NCBI GenBank assembly: GCA_030043235.1
Contig: JASHYF010000338.1
Location: forward strand, 1-5,559
Reading direction: 5' to 3'
Length of the DNA stretch: 5,559 bases
Origin: Solirubrobacteraceae bacterium
GTDB lineage: Bacteria; Actinomycetota; Thermoleophilia; Solirubrobacterales; Solirubrobacteraceae
Under the pieces are notes generated by a model. It saw only the letters and a list, made by a program, of their open reading frames with translations. It did not search any database and was not told the origin of the DNA. This document shows positions 1-5,559 of this stretch, in pieces. A program made the translations under genes and the position numbers. Position 1 is the first letter of the stretch. Every line of letters begins with the position of its first letter.

Positions 1-2171
1 CGGGCTCGCCGCCCACGGTCGCCGGAACCAACTCGGTCCCGATCGAACGTACGCTGGGGACCGCCAAGGGCGGCACCAGGGGGTGCGAATGGGGCGGGAC
101 GCTGCCGCGCGGCACCACCGCGATCCGGCTCTCGCTGGGCGCGGACACCGGCCCCGCCGTGACCGTCGAGGTGCTTGCGCGCACGCCCGCCGGCGTCTCC
201 CTCGTCACCTCCGGCGAGCGGGCCGCCGGATGGGGGCCGGCCGAATCCGTCACCGTTCCCGTCGGGCGCGTGACCCGCACGCTCCCCGAAGTGCGCACCT
301 GCTTCGCGCTGGGGCCGGTGCGCGAACCGGTCAAGGTCGCAGGCGCGACCATGCGGGCGGTGGCCGCCAACGGCCACAGGTCCACTTTCGAAAGCCTGCG
401 TGTGGAATACCTGCGAGCAGGTGAGCGCTCGTGGTTCTCGCTCGCCCTATCGGTGGCGCGTCGCATGGGCCTCGGCAACGCGGCAGGCGGCACGTGGATC
501 GTCCTGCTCGAGCTGGCGCTCATGGTTGCGGTGGCCGCGCTCGCCTGCCGCCTGGTTCTGCGCACCGTCACGGGAGGCCGGGAGCGCTCCCGGAGCGACG
601 GGCTTCTCGGCGGGCCGGGGAAGCCCCTGACGGCAGACTCCGCGCCGCTCGCACAGGCCCTCGATGCAACGCGCCGGATCGCGCCCGCTCCCTGGATCTC
701 CTCAGGCGTCGCCCGTCTGAGCGCGGGAATGAGCCGGATTCCGCGTGCCGCCCGGATCTGCGCGCTCGTCGCCTTCCTGAACGCGGCCTGCTGGTCGCTC
801 ATCACGCCGCCCTTCCAGGTGCCCGACGAGCCGTCGCACTTCGCCTACGCGCAGCACCTCGCCGAGACCGGGCGCCTGCCCAGCTCGGCGGACGCCCGCT
901 GGTCCGAAGAGGAGAACGTCGCGCTCGAAGATCTCCATCAGTCCTCGGTGCGCCTTCACCCGGAAACCGAGCCGATCGTCACACGGGCCGAACAGCAGCG
1001 CCTCCGGCACGATCTCGCACGGCCGCTCAGGCGTGACGGGGAGGGCGGCGCCGGCGCCGCGGCCTCCCAGCCGCCGCTGTACTACGCGCTCGAGAGCATC
1101 CCCTACTTCCTGGGCTCCGGCGGGACGATCCTCGACCGCCTGGAGCTCATGCGGCTCTTCTCTGCGCTCATGGCGGGCCTCACCGCGCTCTTCGGCTACC
1201 TGTTCCTGCGCGAAGCGCTGCCGCGGCTTCCGTGGGCCTGGGCGGTCGGCGGCCTTGCCATAGCGCTGATGCCGCTGCTCGGCTTCATGTCCGGCGGGGT
1301 GAACCCGGAAGCCATGTTCACCGCGGTGTCCGCGGCCGGCCTCTTCCTGCTTGCCCGCTCCTTCCGGCGCGGGCTCACACCGCGGCTTGGGGCCTGCATC
1401 GGCGTCGTGATCGCCGCCGGCACCATGACCAAGCTCAACTTCGTCGGGCTGATCCCCGGCCTGGTCCTCGGCCTGCTCGCGCTCACCGTCCGCGCGGCGC
1501 GAATCTCGAGACGTGGCGCGTCGCGCTCGCTTGCCATCGGCCTCGGGATCGCCGTCGTCCCGGGCTGCGCCTACGCGCTGCGCAACCTACTCGGCAATCG
1601 CCCCGTGCTCGGCTCGGTCTCCGCGGTGCTCGAACCCACCGGCGGGCACGGCTCGCTGCCCGGCGAGGTCGCCTACATCTGGCAGCTCTACCTGCCCAGG
1701 CTGCCGGGCATGGCCGCCGACTTCCCCGGCCTGGCTCCGTGGCGCGCGATCTGGTTTGACAGGTCGGTCGGGCTGTATGGCTGGCTTGACACGCCCTTCC
1801 CCGGGTGGGTCGACAACGTCGCTCTGGTCGTGGCGGGGCTGCTCGCGCTGCTCGCGGCACGGGCGCTCGTGGCTTCGCGCTCCCGCATTCCTCCCAGACT
1901 CGACGAGCTCGCCGTCTACGTTGTGATCGCCGCCGGGCTGCTCGTGCTCGTCGGGGCCGCCTCCCATCTGGCCTTCCCGGAAAAGGCCGGCACATATGGG
2001 GAGCCACGCTACCTGCTCCCGCTGATCCCCCTGGCCGGCGCCGCGGTCGCCCTGAGCGCGCGTGGCGCCGGCCGGAGGTGGGGACCGGCTGCCGGAGTGC
2101 TGATCGTCGTTCTGTTCCTGGCCTGGGACGTCTTCAGCCAGCTTCAGGTGATCGCCCGCTACTACGGCTGA
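1..2171 (+). CDS. DUF2142-family polytopic membrane protein, 5'-truncated by the window edge
   Basis: The reading frame is open from position 3 to the TGA at 2169-2171 (about 722 residues visible). The GTG at 159 falls within a continuous beta-strand-like stretch (TGPAVTVEVLAR) and is not a convincing start, so I treat the gene as continuing leftwards. Order seen: a beta-rich, probably exoplasmic region (to about 430); a membrane helix near 495-565; a polar linker with many Ala, Pro and Arg; then the DUF2142-like core from about 750. The core has the hallmark TPPFQVPDEPSHFAYAQ (about 804-854), a GT-C-like QPPLYYALES (about 1069-1098), roughly ten hydrophobic helices and a late EPRYLLPLIPL (about 2000-2032). 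The family is predicted to be integral membrane and resembles GT-C glycosyltransferases such as protein mannosyltransferases. No substrate can be assigned; cell-envelope polysaccharide work is the usual guess. It converges on the cytochrome genes and is probably not functionally linked to them. Family call is firm, function unknown. Confidence 0.82.
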   Translation, partial: GSPPTVAGTNSVPIERTLGTAKGGTRGCEWGGTLPRGTTAIRLSLGADTGPAVTVEVLARTPAGVSLVTSGERAAGWGPAESVTVPVGRVTRTLPEVRTCFALGPVREPVKVAGATMRAVAANGHRSTFESLRVEYLRAGERSWFSLALSVARRMGLGNAAGGTWIVLLELALMVAVAALACRLVLRTVTGGRERSRSDGLLGGPGKPLTADSAPLAQALDATRRIAPAPWISSGVARLSAGMSRIPRAARICALVAFLNAACWSLITPPFQVPDEPSHFAYAQHLAETGRLPSSADARWSEEENVALEDLHQSSVRLHPETEPIVTRAEQQRLRHDLARPLRRDGEGGAGAAASQPPLYYALESIPYFLGSGGTILDRLELMRLFSALMAGLTALFGYLFLREALPRLPWAWAVGGLAIALMPLLGFMSGGVNPEAMFTAVSAAGLFLLARSFRRGLTPRLGACIGVVIAAGTMTKLNFVGLIPGLVLGLLALTVRAARISRRGASRSLAIGLGIAVVPGCAYALRNLLGNRPVLGSVSAVLEPTGGHGSLPGEVAYIWQLYLPRLPGMAADFPGLAPWRAIWFDRSVGLYGWLDTPFPGWVDNVALVVAGLLALLAARALVASRSRIPPRLDELAVYVVIAAGLLVLVGAASHLAFPEKAGTYGEPRYLLPLIPLAGAAVALSARGAGRRWGPAAGVLIVVLFLAWDVFSQLQVIARYYG

Positions 2172-2261
2172 GAGCGCCTGTCAAGATGCCTGCAGATGCA
2201 TGCACGGGCCGTGTGCCTGCCCGGCACGGAGACCTCGCCGCGATCGGCAGAACCATGGAAA

Positions 2262-2305
2262 CGCCCCCGGCGGCGCCGGCCAATGCGGCCGGCCCACCGG
2301 GGGCG
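2262..2305. terminator. candidate bidirectional terminator hairpin 1
   Basis: Outer stem 2262-2270 with 2297-2305 (9 bp). Internal loop of 4 and 3 bases. Inner stem 2275-2281 with 2287-2293 (7 bp), closed by the loop AATGC. It lies about 90 bp after the DUF2142 stop and about 80 bp after the minus-strand cytochrome stop. On the minus strand the stem is followed by TTTCC, a short T run; on the plus strand no T run follows. A smaller stem (GTGCC 2213-2217 with GGCAC 2223-2227) lies between it and the DUF2142 stop. Termination is inferred from position and stem strength. Confidence 0.45.
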
Positions 2306-2315
2306 CGGGGGTGTC

Positions 2316-2359
2316 CGCCCCCGATGACGCCGGCCAATGCGGCCGGCCCACCGGGGGCG
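2316..2359. terminator. candidate bidirectional terminator hairpin 2
   Basis: Second copy of the nested hairpin: outer stem 2316-2323 with 2352-2359 (8 bp), inner stem 2329-2335 with 2341-2347, loop AATGC. It begins 25 bp past the stop codon of the minus-strand cytochrome, a normal place for that gene's terminator, but no T run follows it on either strand. A competing stem, 2306-2311 with 2318-2323 (CGGGGG and CCCCCG), would use the left outer arm of this hairpin, so the transcript could fold in alternative ways. Confidence 0.4.
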
Positions 2360-2383
2360 CGGGGGGTGTCAAGTCAGGACCGC

Positions 2384-3577
2384 CTAACCCACCGAGGTGT
2401 AGTGGCACATCTGGCAGGTGCCCCTGTTGTCGACCCGTAGGAGGAAGCTCTCACCGCCGCCGCCGGTTTCGCTGTGGGTGGGGGTTTCGCCATTGGGGAG
2501 GGGCACGCCGGCCGCCCACCCTTCCATCGTCGCGTCCGTGCCGTGCGCTACGTGGCACTGGATGCAGTTCGGCTCGGTCTTGGTCCCGTCCGGGTGTTCC
2601 GCAGACACGTATTCTTTTTCTATTTTTTCATACTGAGCCTGCGTGAAGTTGGTCGTATGGCGGTACTCGAACACCGCATCGCCGCTGGGGGTCGTGGCGG
2701 TTGAGCCGGTGGTGAGCAGGCGCGTGTGGCAGGTCGAGCACCATTCGGAGATCCTGTAGCGGAAGTTTTTGTTGTACGGTTCCCAGGTTTCCCAGTAGTT
2801 GCTCGTCGTGTACTGCTTCGGGTTGTTGGGGGAGCTGGGTTCGGTGATGTTGACTTCCGTCGTGTTGTACGTGTTTCCTTCTCCCCCTCCCGGCAGCCCC
2901 TTCAGGATCCGGTAGTCGCCGTCTCCGTGCGGGTTGTGGCAGGAGGCGCAGGTCAGTTCGACGGTGGCGCCGTAGGATGCCTTCCTTTCGGCTTCGCTCT
3001 CGTTTTTCCATTCCGTCGTGCTGGCGTCGATCGCGCCGTTGCCCCAGGCGATCTGGGGCGAGCCATTGGTCGAGTGGCTCGAGGTCACTTCACGGCCGCT
3101 CGACGCCGTCGGGATTTCCCCTGATACGAGCCGCTTGTTGCTGCCGATGGCTTCGAAGGCTTCTTGTGTTTCTGACTTGATGCCACCTTCGTATTCGGCT
3201 TTCTCCGTGTTCGTTTCGATCATGGCGTATTTGAAGCCGCCGCCGCGCAGTGCCTTGACGTCTCCTTCGGGCCGTTCGGTTGAGTCTTCTTTCCCGGATT
3301 CTCCGGCTTCCGGATAGCCCACCCCGTCGCGGACGTCCAGGCTGGAGCCGCCGGCGGCGGAGCCGTGGCAGGTGTAGCAGAGGGCTTCCACGGAGCTGGC
3401 CTTCAGCAGGTCGGCGGCCTGGCCGGTGTGGGCTCGATGGCAGCCCGCGCAGTTGCTCGTGAGCATTCCACCCATGCCCTTCACGTGCGGGCCGTTGTCC
3501 GCGGAGACGCTGGGAACGCCTACAGAAAGCGCCAGCATGAAGCCAACGACGAAGAGCGAAACCGCCAACCTTCTCAT
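2384..3577 (-). CDS. Secreted hexahaem c-type cytochrome (cytochrome c3/doubled-CXXCH type), paralogue B
   Basis: This is a 397-residue exported electron-transfer protein. The ATG at 3577 is chosen because a perfect AGGAGG sits 7 nt upstream and a signal peptide starts at once (MRRLAVSLFVVGF, likely cleavage after VSA at residue 26). The frame stays open a further 45 codons upstream, but those lack signal-peptide character. Six CXXCH motifs lie at residues 43-47, 67-71, 210-214, 280-284, 338-342 and 388-392. Histidines shared with the neighbouring paralogue (31, 50, 168, 217, 307, 345, 368) are candidate second axial ligands, implying bis-His haems. A gap of about 140 residues without haem motifs, partly acidic, separates haems 2 and 3. 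No membrane anchor, lipobox or LPXTG signal is visible, so the mature protein is secreted or loosely envelope-bound. Residues about 308-336 contain an insert absent from the paralogue and coded by unusually AT-rich DNA. Electron partner and terminal acceptor are unknown. Confidence 0.93.
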   Translation of the reverse strand: MRRLAVSLFVVGFMLALSVGVPSVSADNGPHVKGMGGMLTSNCAGCHRAHTGQAADLLKASSVEALCYTCHGSAAGGSSLDVRDGVGYPEAGESGKEDSTERPEGDVKALRGGGFKYAMIETNTEKAEYEGGIKSETQEAFEAIGSNKRLVSGEIPTASSGREVTSSHSTNGSPQIAWGNGAIDASTTEWKNESEAERKASYGATVELTCASCHNPHGDGDYRILKGLPGGGEGNTYNTTEVNITEPSSPNNPKQYTTSNYWETWEPYNKNFRYRISEWCSTCHTRLLTTGSTATTPSGDAVFEYRHTTNFTQAQYEKIEKEYVSAEHPDGTKTEPNCIQCHVAHGTDATMEGWAAGVPLPNGETPTHSETGGGGESFLLRVDNRGTCQMCHYTSVG

Positions 3578-3584
3578 TGTGTGA

Positions 3585-3590
3585 CCTCCT
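3585..3590 (-). promoter_or_regulatory. Perfect Shine-Dalgarno deciding the start of the 397-residue cytochrome
   Basis: Read on the minus strand, AGGAGG is followed by seven bases and then ATG at 3577-3575. It fixes the start well inside the longer open frame that runs up to 3712. The preceding cytochrome gene has no comparable site. Confidence 0.85.
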
Positions 3591-3628
3591 GAGCCAACGC
3601 CGGCTCCTGCGCTTTCATTACCAATATG

Positions 3629-3657
3629 ATTACGACGCTTCGCGCGGTCGAACGCAA
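3629..3657 (-). promoter_or_regulatory. Weak candidate promoter for the 397-residue cytochrome gene
   Basis: On the minus strand TTGCGT (3657-3652) and CGTAAT (3634-3629) are 17 bp apart, a sigma-70-like layout with only 3/6 and 4/6 consensus matches. The second element sits about 50 nt before the start codon. The patch 3613-3633 is clearly richer in A and T than its surroundings. It contains a direct repeat GTAAT-N7-GTAAT (3633-3629 and 3621-3617; 12-bp period) that could bind a regulator. The 235-bp gap to the upstream cytochrome makes a separate promoter plausible, but nothing here proves one. Confidence 0.25.
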
Positions 3658-3788
3658 TCCGCCGGGTGGCATGTCTTCGGTAGAGGCAGCCCGGCGCCCC
3701 GCTTGGCTGCATGGCCCAGGGGATAGATGGGCTCTATACCGGTCGGTGGCCGGGCAGGCGCGCCGAGCAGGCGCCGATGCTCGTCCCA

Positions 3789-3806
3789 GGCGCACCGGTG
3801 GGCGCC
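3789..3806 (-). terminator. Short hairpin just after the 362-residue cytochrome gene
   Basis: GGCGC (3789-3793) and GCGCC (3802-3806) form a 5-bp stem around an 8-base loop. The structure starts 6 bp after the TGA at 3815-3813 on the minus strand. No T run follows. It could be a weak terminator, an attenuator or an mRNA 3'-end stabiliser between the two cytochrome genes; in DNA this rich in G and C it may also be chance. Confidence 0.2.
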
Positions 3807-3812
3807 CGCCGG

Positions 3813-4901
3813 TCATTCGCCGGGGCTTTCGCCGGCGTGGCACATGCGGCAGGTGCCCCGGTCATCGACTCGCAGCAGCATGCTGCCGAGGCTGCCGGGG
3901 GGCGCGGGCACGGGTTCCGGGCTGTGGACGGCCATCTTGCCGGCTTCCGCTTCGCCGACGCTGGCGTTCGAGCCGTGCGCGAGGTGGCACTGGATGCAGC
4001 TCGCCGAGCCCTGCGCCTTCTGGCCGGAGATGTGGCGATCGGTGAACACGGCGTCGCCGCTGGGCTCGTAGGAGGTTTCGCTGAGATAGCGCGTGTGGCA
4101 GGTGGCGCACCAGGCCGAGATGTCTTCGATGAAGGCCGGGTCGTGTTCTTCTTCGACGTCCCAGTAGTTGGTCGTCGTGTACTGCTTTGGGGCGTTGGGG
4201 GCGCCGACTTCGGTGATGTTGACTTCCGTCGTGTTGAGGTTTCCTTCTCCTCCCCCCGGCAGCCCCCTCAGGATCCGGTAGTTGCCGTTTCCGTGCGGGT
4301 CGTGGCAGGAGACGCAGGTCAGTTCGATCGTTTTGCCGTAGGCCTGTTCCATTTCTTCCTTTGTCGGTTCGGTCCCGAGTGGCGTGGGGTCGATCGGGCC
4401 GTTGCCCCAGTCGATCTGGGGCGAGCCGTTGGTCGAGTGGGCCGAGGTCACGGGGCGGAGTTCGCTCAGCACCGGGACGTCGCCGTCCGGGTCGGAGCCC
4501 CCGCCCTGCTGGCCTTCCGGGTGGGCGGAGTCGATCAGGGCGTACTTGAAGCCGCCGCCGCGCAGGGCGCCCACCATTGTTCCCTTCCGTTCTTCTGAGG
4601 CTTCTTCTTCGTCGGAATAGGCGACGCCGTCCGCGACGTCCAGGTTGGAGCCGCCGGCGGCGGAGCCGTGGCAGGTGTAGCAGAGCGCTTCCACGGAGCT
4701 GGTCTTCAGCAGATCGGGGGCCTGGCCGGTGTGGGTCCGATGGCAGGCCGCGCAGTTGCTCGTGAGCATTCCCCCCATGCCCACAACGTGCGGGCCGCTG
4801 TCGGCCCGGCTTGGGGCGGCGATGGCGAGCAGTGACAGGGCGCAGCCCAGCGCCAGCAGCGCCACGCTTCCTGCTCTGTCATATGCTCTCGTGCTGACCA
4901 T
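3813..4901 (-). CDS. Secreted hexahaem c-type cytochrome (cytochrome c3/doubled-CXXCH type), paralogue A
   Basis: This 362-residue exported cytochrome is paralogous to the next gene downstream. Six CXXCH motifs lie at residues 50-54, 74-78, 196-200, 265-269, 302-306 and 351-355. Shared extra histidines are 38, 57, 155, 203, 290, 309 and 326. The N-terminus has two arginines (5 and 9), a hydrophobic core at about 13-29 and a likely cleavage after PSRA (residue 33). The LALGC at 16-20 is not a credible lipobox because the hydrophobic core continues past it. The best-conserved blocks are the haem 1-2 region and the haem 3-4 region (NYRILRGLPGGGEG, NTTEVNITE, PKQYTT.NYW); the haem 2-3 linker is acidic and divergent. 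The ATG at 4901 has no good Shine-Dalgarno; a GTG at residue 13 follows AGGA too closely and would remove the positive n-region. It lies 38 bp after the NHL gene, suggesting one transcript. Redox partner and acceptor are unknown. Confidence 0.92.
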   Translation of the reverse strand: MVSTRAYDRAGSVALLALGCALSLLAIAAPSRADSGPHVVGMGGMLTSNCAACHRTHTGQAPDLLKTSSVEALCYTCHGSAAGGSNLDVADGVAYSDEEEASEERKGTMVGALRGGGFKYALIDSAHPEGQQGGGSDPDGDVPVLSELRPVTSAHSTNGSPQIDWGNGPIDPTPLGTEPTKEEMEQAYGKTIELTCVSCHDPHGNGNYRILRGLPGGGEGNLNTTEVNITEVGAPNAPKQYTTTNYWDVEEEHDPAFIEDISAWCATCHTRYLSETSYEPSGDAVFTDRHISGQKAQGSASCIQCHLAHGSNASVGEAEAGKMAVHSPEPVPAPPGSLGSMLLRVDDRGTCRMCHAGESPGE

Positions 4902-4939
4902 GACGGTGGCGTTGCATCTGCCCGCGCTGCCGGCATCGG

Positions 4940-5559
4940 TCAGTATTCCCAGATCTGGACCCGTCCGTTTTCGCGATCGGTGACGTAGATCCGCCCGCTG
5001 GAGTCGATCGCGATCCCGTTCGGGTACTGGAACTGCCCGTTGCCGATCCCTTCCGTGCCGAACGATCCGATGTACTTCGGCACTTCCGTCGCCTGCTTTG
5101 GCAGCTGGTAGACGTCGACGTCCTGGGCGGTCGTGTCGACGACGTAGAGCCGGCCGTGGCTGTCGATCGCCACCCCGCGCGGCATGTCGAGGTCGCCTTC
5201 GCCAACCCCGCGGTTGATCTGGTTGACGAGCTTGCCGGCGGGGTCCAGGATCGCCAGCCGGCCGTCATCGCTGTCGGCCACGTAGACGTCGCCGCGCGAG
5301 TCGACCGCAAGGCCGTTGGGGAACCAGAACATGCCCTGGGTCCCGAGCCTGCGCAGGGGCTTCTCGCCGCTTTCGCCGAAGACCAGGACGCGGTGAAACT
5401 TCCGGCCCCCGCCGACGTCGGTCATGTAGAGGTCTCCTTCCGGGCCGAAGGCCAGCCCGAGCGGGTTCGCGCCCCGCCCGAGCTTTCCGGTGGGGCGCAG
5501 GGCGCGCAGGTACTTGCCGCTCGGGCTGTACACCTCGATGTTCTCGCGCAGGCGGTCGC
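4940..5559 (-). CDS. NHL-repeat beta-propeller protein, C-terminal part (N-terminus beyond the window)
   Basis: The minus-strand frame enters from the right edge and ends at the TGA at 4942-4940 (205 complete residues visible). The GTG at 5533 sits inside a blade (NIEVYSPSGKY) and is not a start. Four NHL-type repeats are clear, each with a P-x-G-[LIV]-A-[FVI] turn, then G-x-[LIV]-Y-[MV]-[TAV]-D and a closing strand: about 5415-5480 (NPLGLAFGPEGDLYMTD), 5270-5330 (FPNGLAVDSRGDVYVAD), 5130-5190 (MPRGVAIDSHGRLYVVD) and 4970-5030 (YPNGIAIDSSGRIYVTD), plus part of a fifth. NHL propellers usually have about six blades, so one or two blades and any signal peptide should lie outside. The protein ends directly after the last blade strand (VQIWEY), with no C-terminal anchor. 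The fold is a binding scaffold and gives no specific activity; position at the head of the cytochrome genes suggests an exported partner or assembly factor. Confidence 0.9.
   Translation of the reverse strand, partial: DRLRENIEVYSPSGKYLRALRPTGKLGRGANPLGLAFGPEGDLYMTDVGGGRKFHRVLVFGESGEKPLRRLGTQGMFWFPNGLAVDSRGDVYVADSDDGRLAILDPAGKLVNQINRGVGEGDLDMPRGVAIDSHGRLYVVDTTAQDVDVYQLPKQATEVPKYIGSFGTEGIGNGQFQYPNGIAIDSSGRIYVTDRENGRVQIWEY

Larger units (their letters stand above)
2262..2370. repeat. 54-bp tandem repeat, two copies, each a nested palindrome
   Basis: Copy 1 is 2262-2315 and copy 2 is 2316-2370. They differ at three bases near the left end (2270, 2271 and 2273 against 2324, 2325 and 2327) and by one extra G near the end of copy 2. 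The 38 bases 2274-2311 recur exactly at 2328-2365. Each unit carries an outer inverted repeat (CGCCCCCGG with CCGGGGGCG) and an inner one (GCCGGCC, loop AATGC, GGCCGGC). The repeat lies wholly in the gap between two convergent genes. It could be a locally duplicated terminator or two copies of a dispersed intergenic palindrome family; one window cannot separate these. Confidence 0.85.

Noticed and set aside
1756..1781. TTGACA followed by TATGGC, promoter-like
   Set aside because: It lies deep inside the DUF2142 coding sequence, the spacer is only 14 bp, and no gene starts downstream on the plus strand.
2172..2440. Short open frames across the repeat region on both strands
   Set aside because: They are Pro/Ala/Gly-rich translations of the palindromic tandem repeat with no ribosome-binding site or family resemblance. 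The direct repeats are too few and too close to be a CRISPR array.
3578..3712. Upstream extension of the 397-residue cytochrome to an ATG at 3712
   Set aside because: The 45 extra residues are not signal-peptide-like, whereas the ATG at 3577 has a perfect Shine-Dalgarno and starts a textbook signal peptide.
4209..4240. Asn-X-Thr sequons (NTTEVNIT) conserved in both cytochromes, as possible N-glycosylation sites
   Set aside because: N-glycosylation of this kind is not expected in most bacteria, and the block is better explained as a conserved structural segment next to haem 3.
3711..4598. Long plus-strand open frame (295 codons) opposite the 362-residue cytochrome, with a similar frame at 2726-3124 opposite the other cytochrome
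   Set aside because: The two antisense frames resemble each other only because the cytochrome genes they oppose are paralogous. They have no ribosome-binding site or recognisable domain and are Val/Arg/Gly-rich, as expected for antisense of GC-rich coding DNA.
4842..4856. LALGC in the signal peptide of the 362-residue cytochrome as a lipobox
   Set aside because: The position three before the cysteine is Ala rather than Leu/Val/Ile, and the hydrophobic core continues past the cysteine to a normal signal-peptidase I site (PSRA).

Overview
The window is GC-rich DNA, apparently from an actinobacterium. The large membrane protein, the GC-rich codons and the style of the secreted multihaem cytochromes suggest a Thermoleophilia/Solirubrobacterales-like lineage. 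That placement is inference from protein style and has not been tested.

Layout. Positions 1-2171 (+) hold the 3' part of a DUF2142-type polytopic membrane protein. Its frame is open to the left edge, so the true start lies outside the window. Positions 2172-2383 are a convergent intergenic gap containing a 54-bp tandem repeat. Each unit is a nested GC-rich palindrome and may terminate transcription from both sides. Positions 2384-3577 and 3813-4901 (both -) are two paralogous secreted c-type cytochromes, each with six CXXCH haem-binding motifs and a signal peptide. Positions 4940-5559 (-) hold the C-terminal part of an NHL-repeat beta-propeller protein whose N-terminus lies beyond the right edge.

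On the minus strand the order of transcription is NHL protein, 362-residue cytochrome, 397-residue cytochrome. The first gap is 38 bp, so the first two genes are probably co-transcribed. The second gap is 235 bp. It contains a relatively AT-rich patch and a perfect Shine-Dalgarno for the last gene, so that gene may also have its own promoter.

The two cytochromes share a motif order and seven histidines outside the CXXCH motifs, enough to supply a second axial ligand to all six haems. The most interesting reading is an exported electron-transfer module of two hexahaem cytochromes plus a beta-propeller partner in a Gram-positive-type bacterium. Export and haem binding are well supported by sequence. 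A role in extracellular electron transfer or filament formation is a hypothesis. The DUF2142 gene is convergent and probably unrelated in function.
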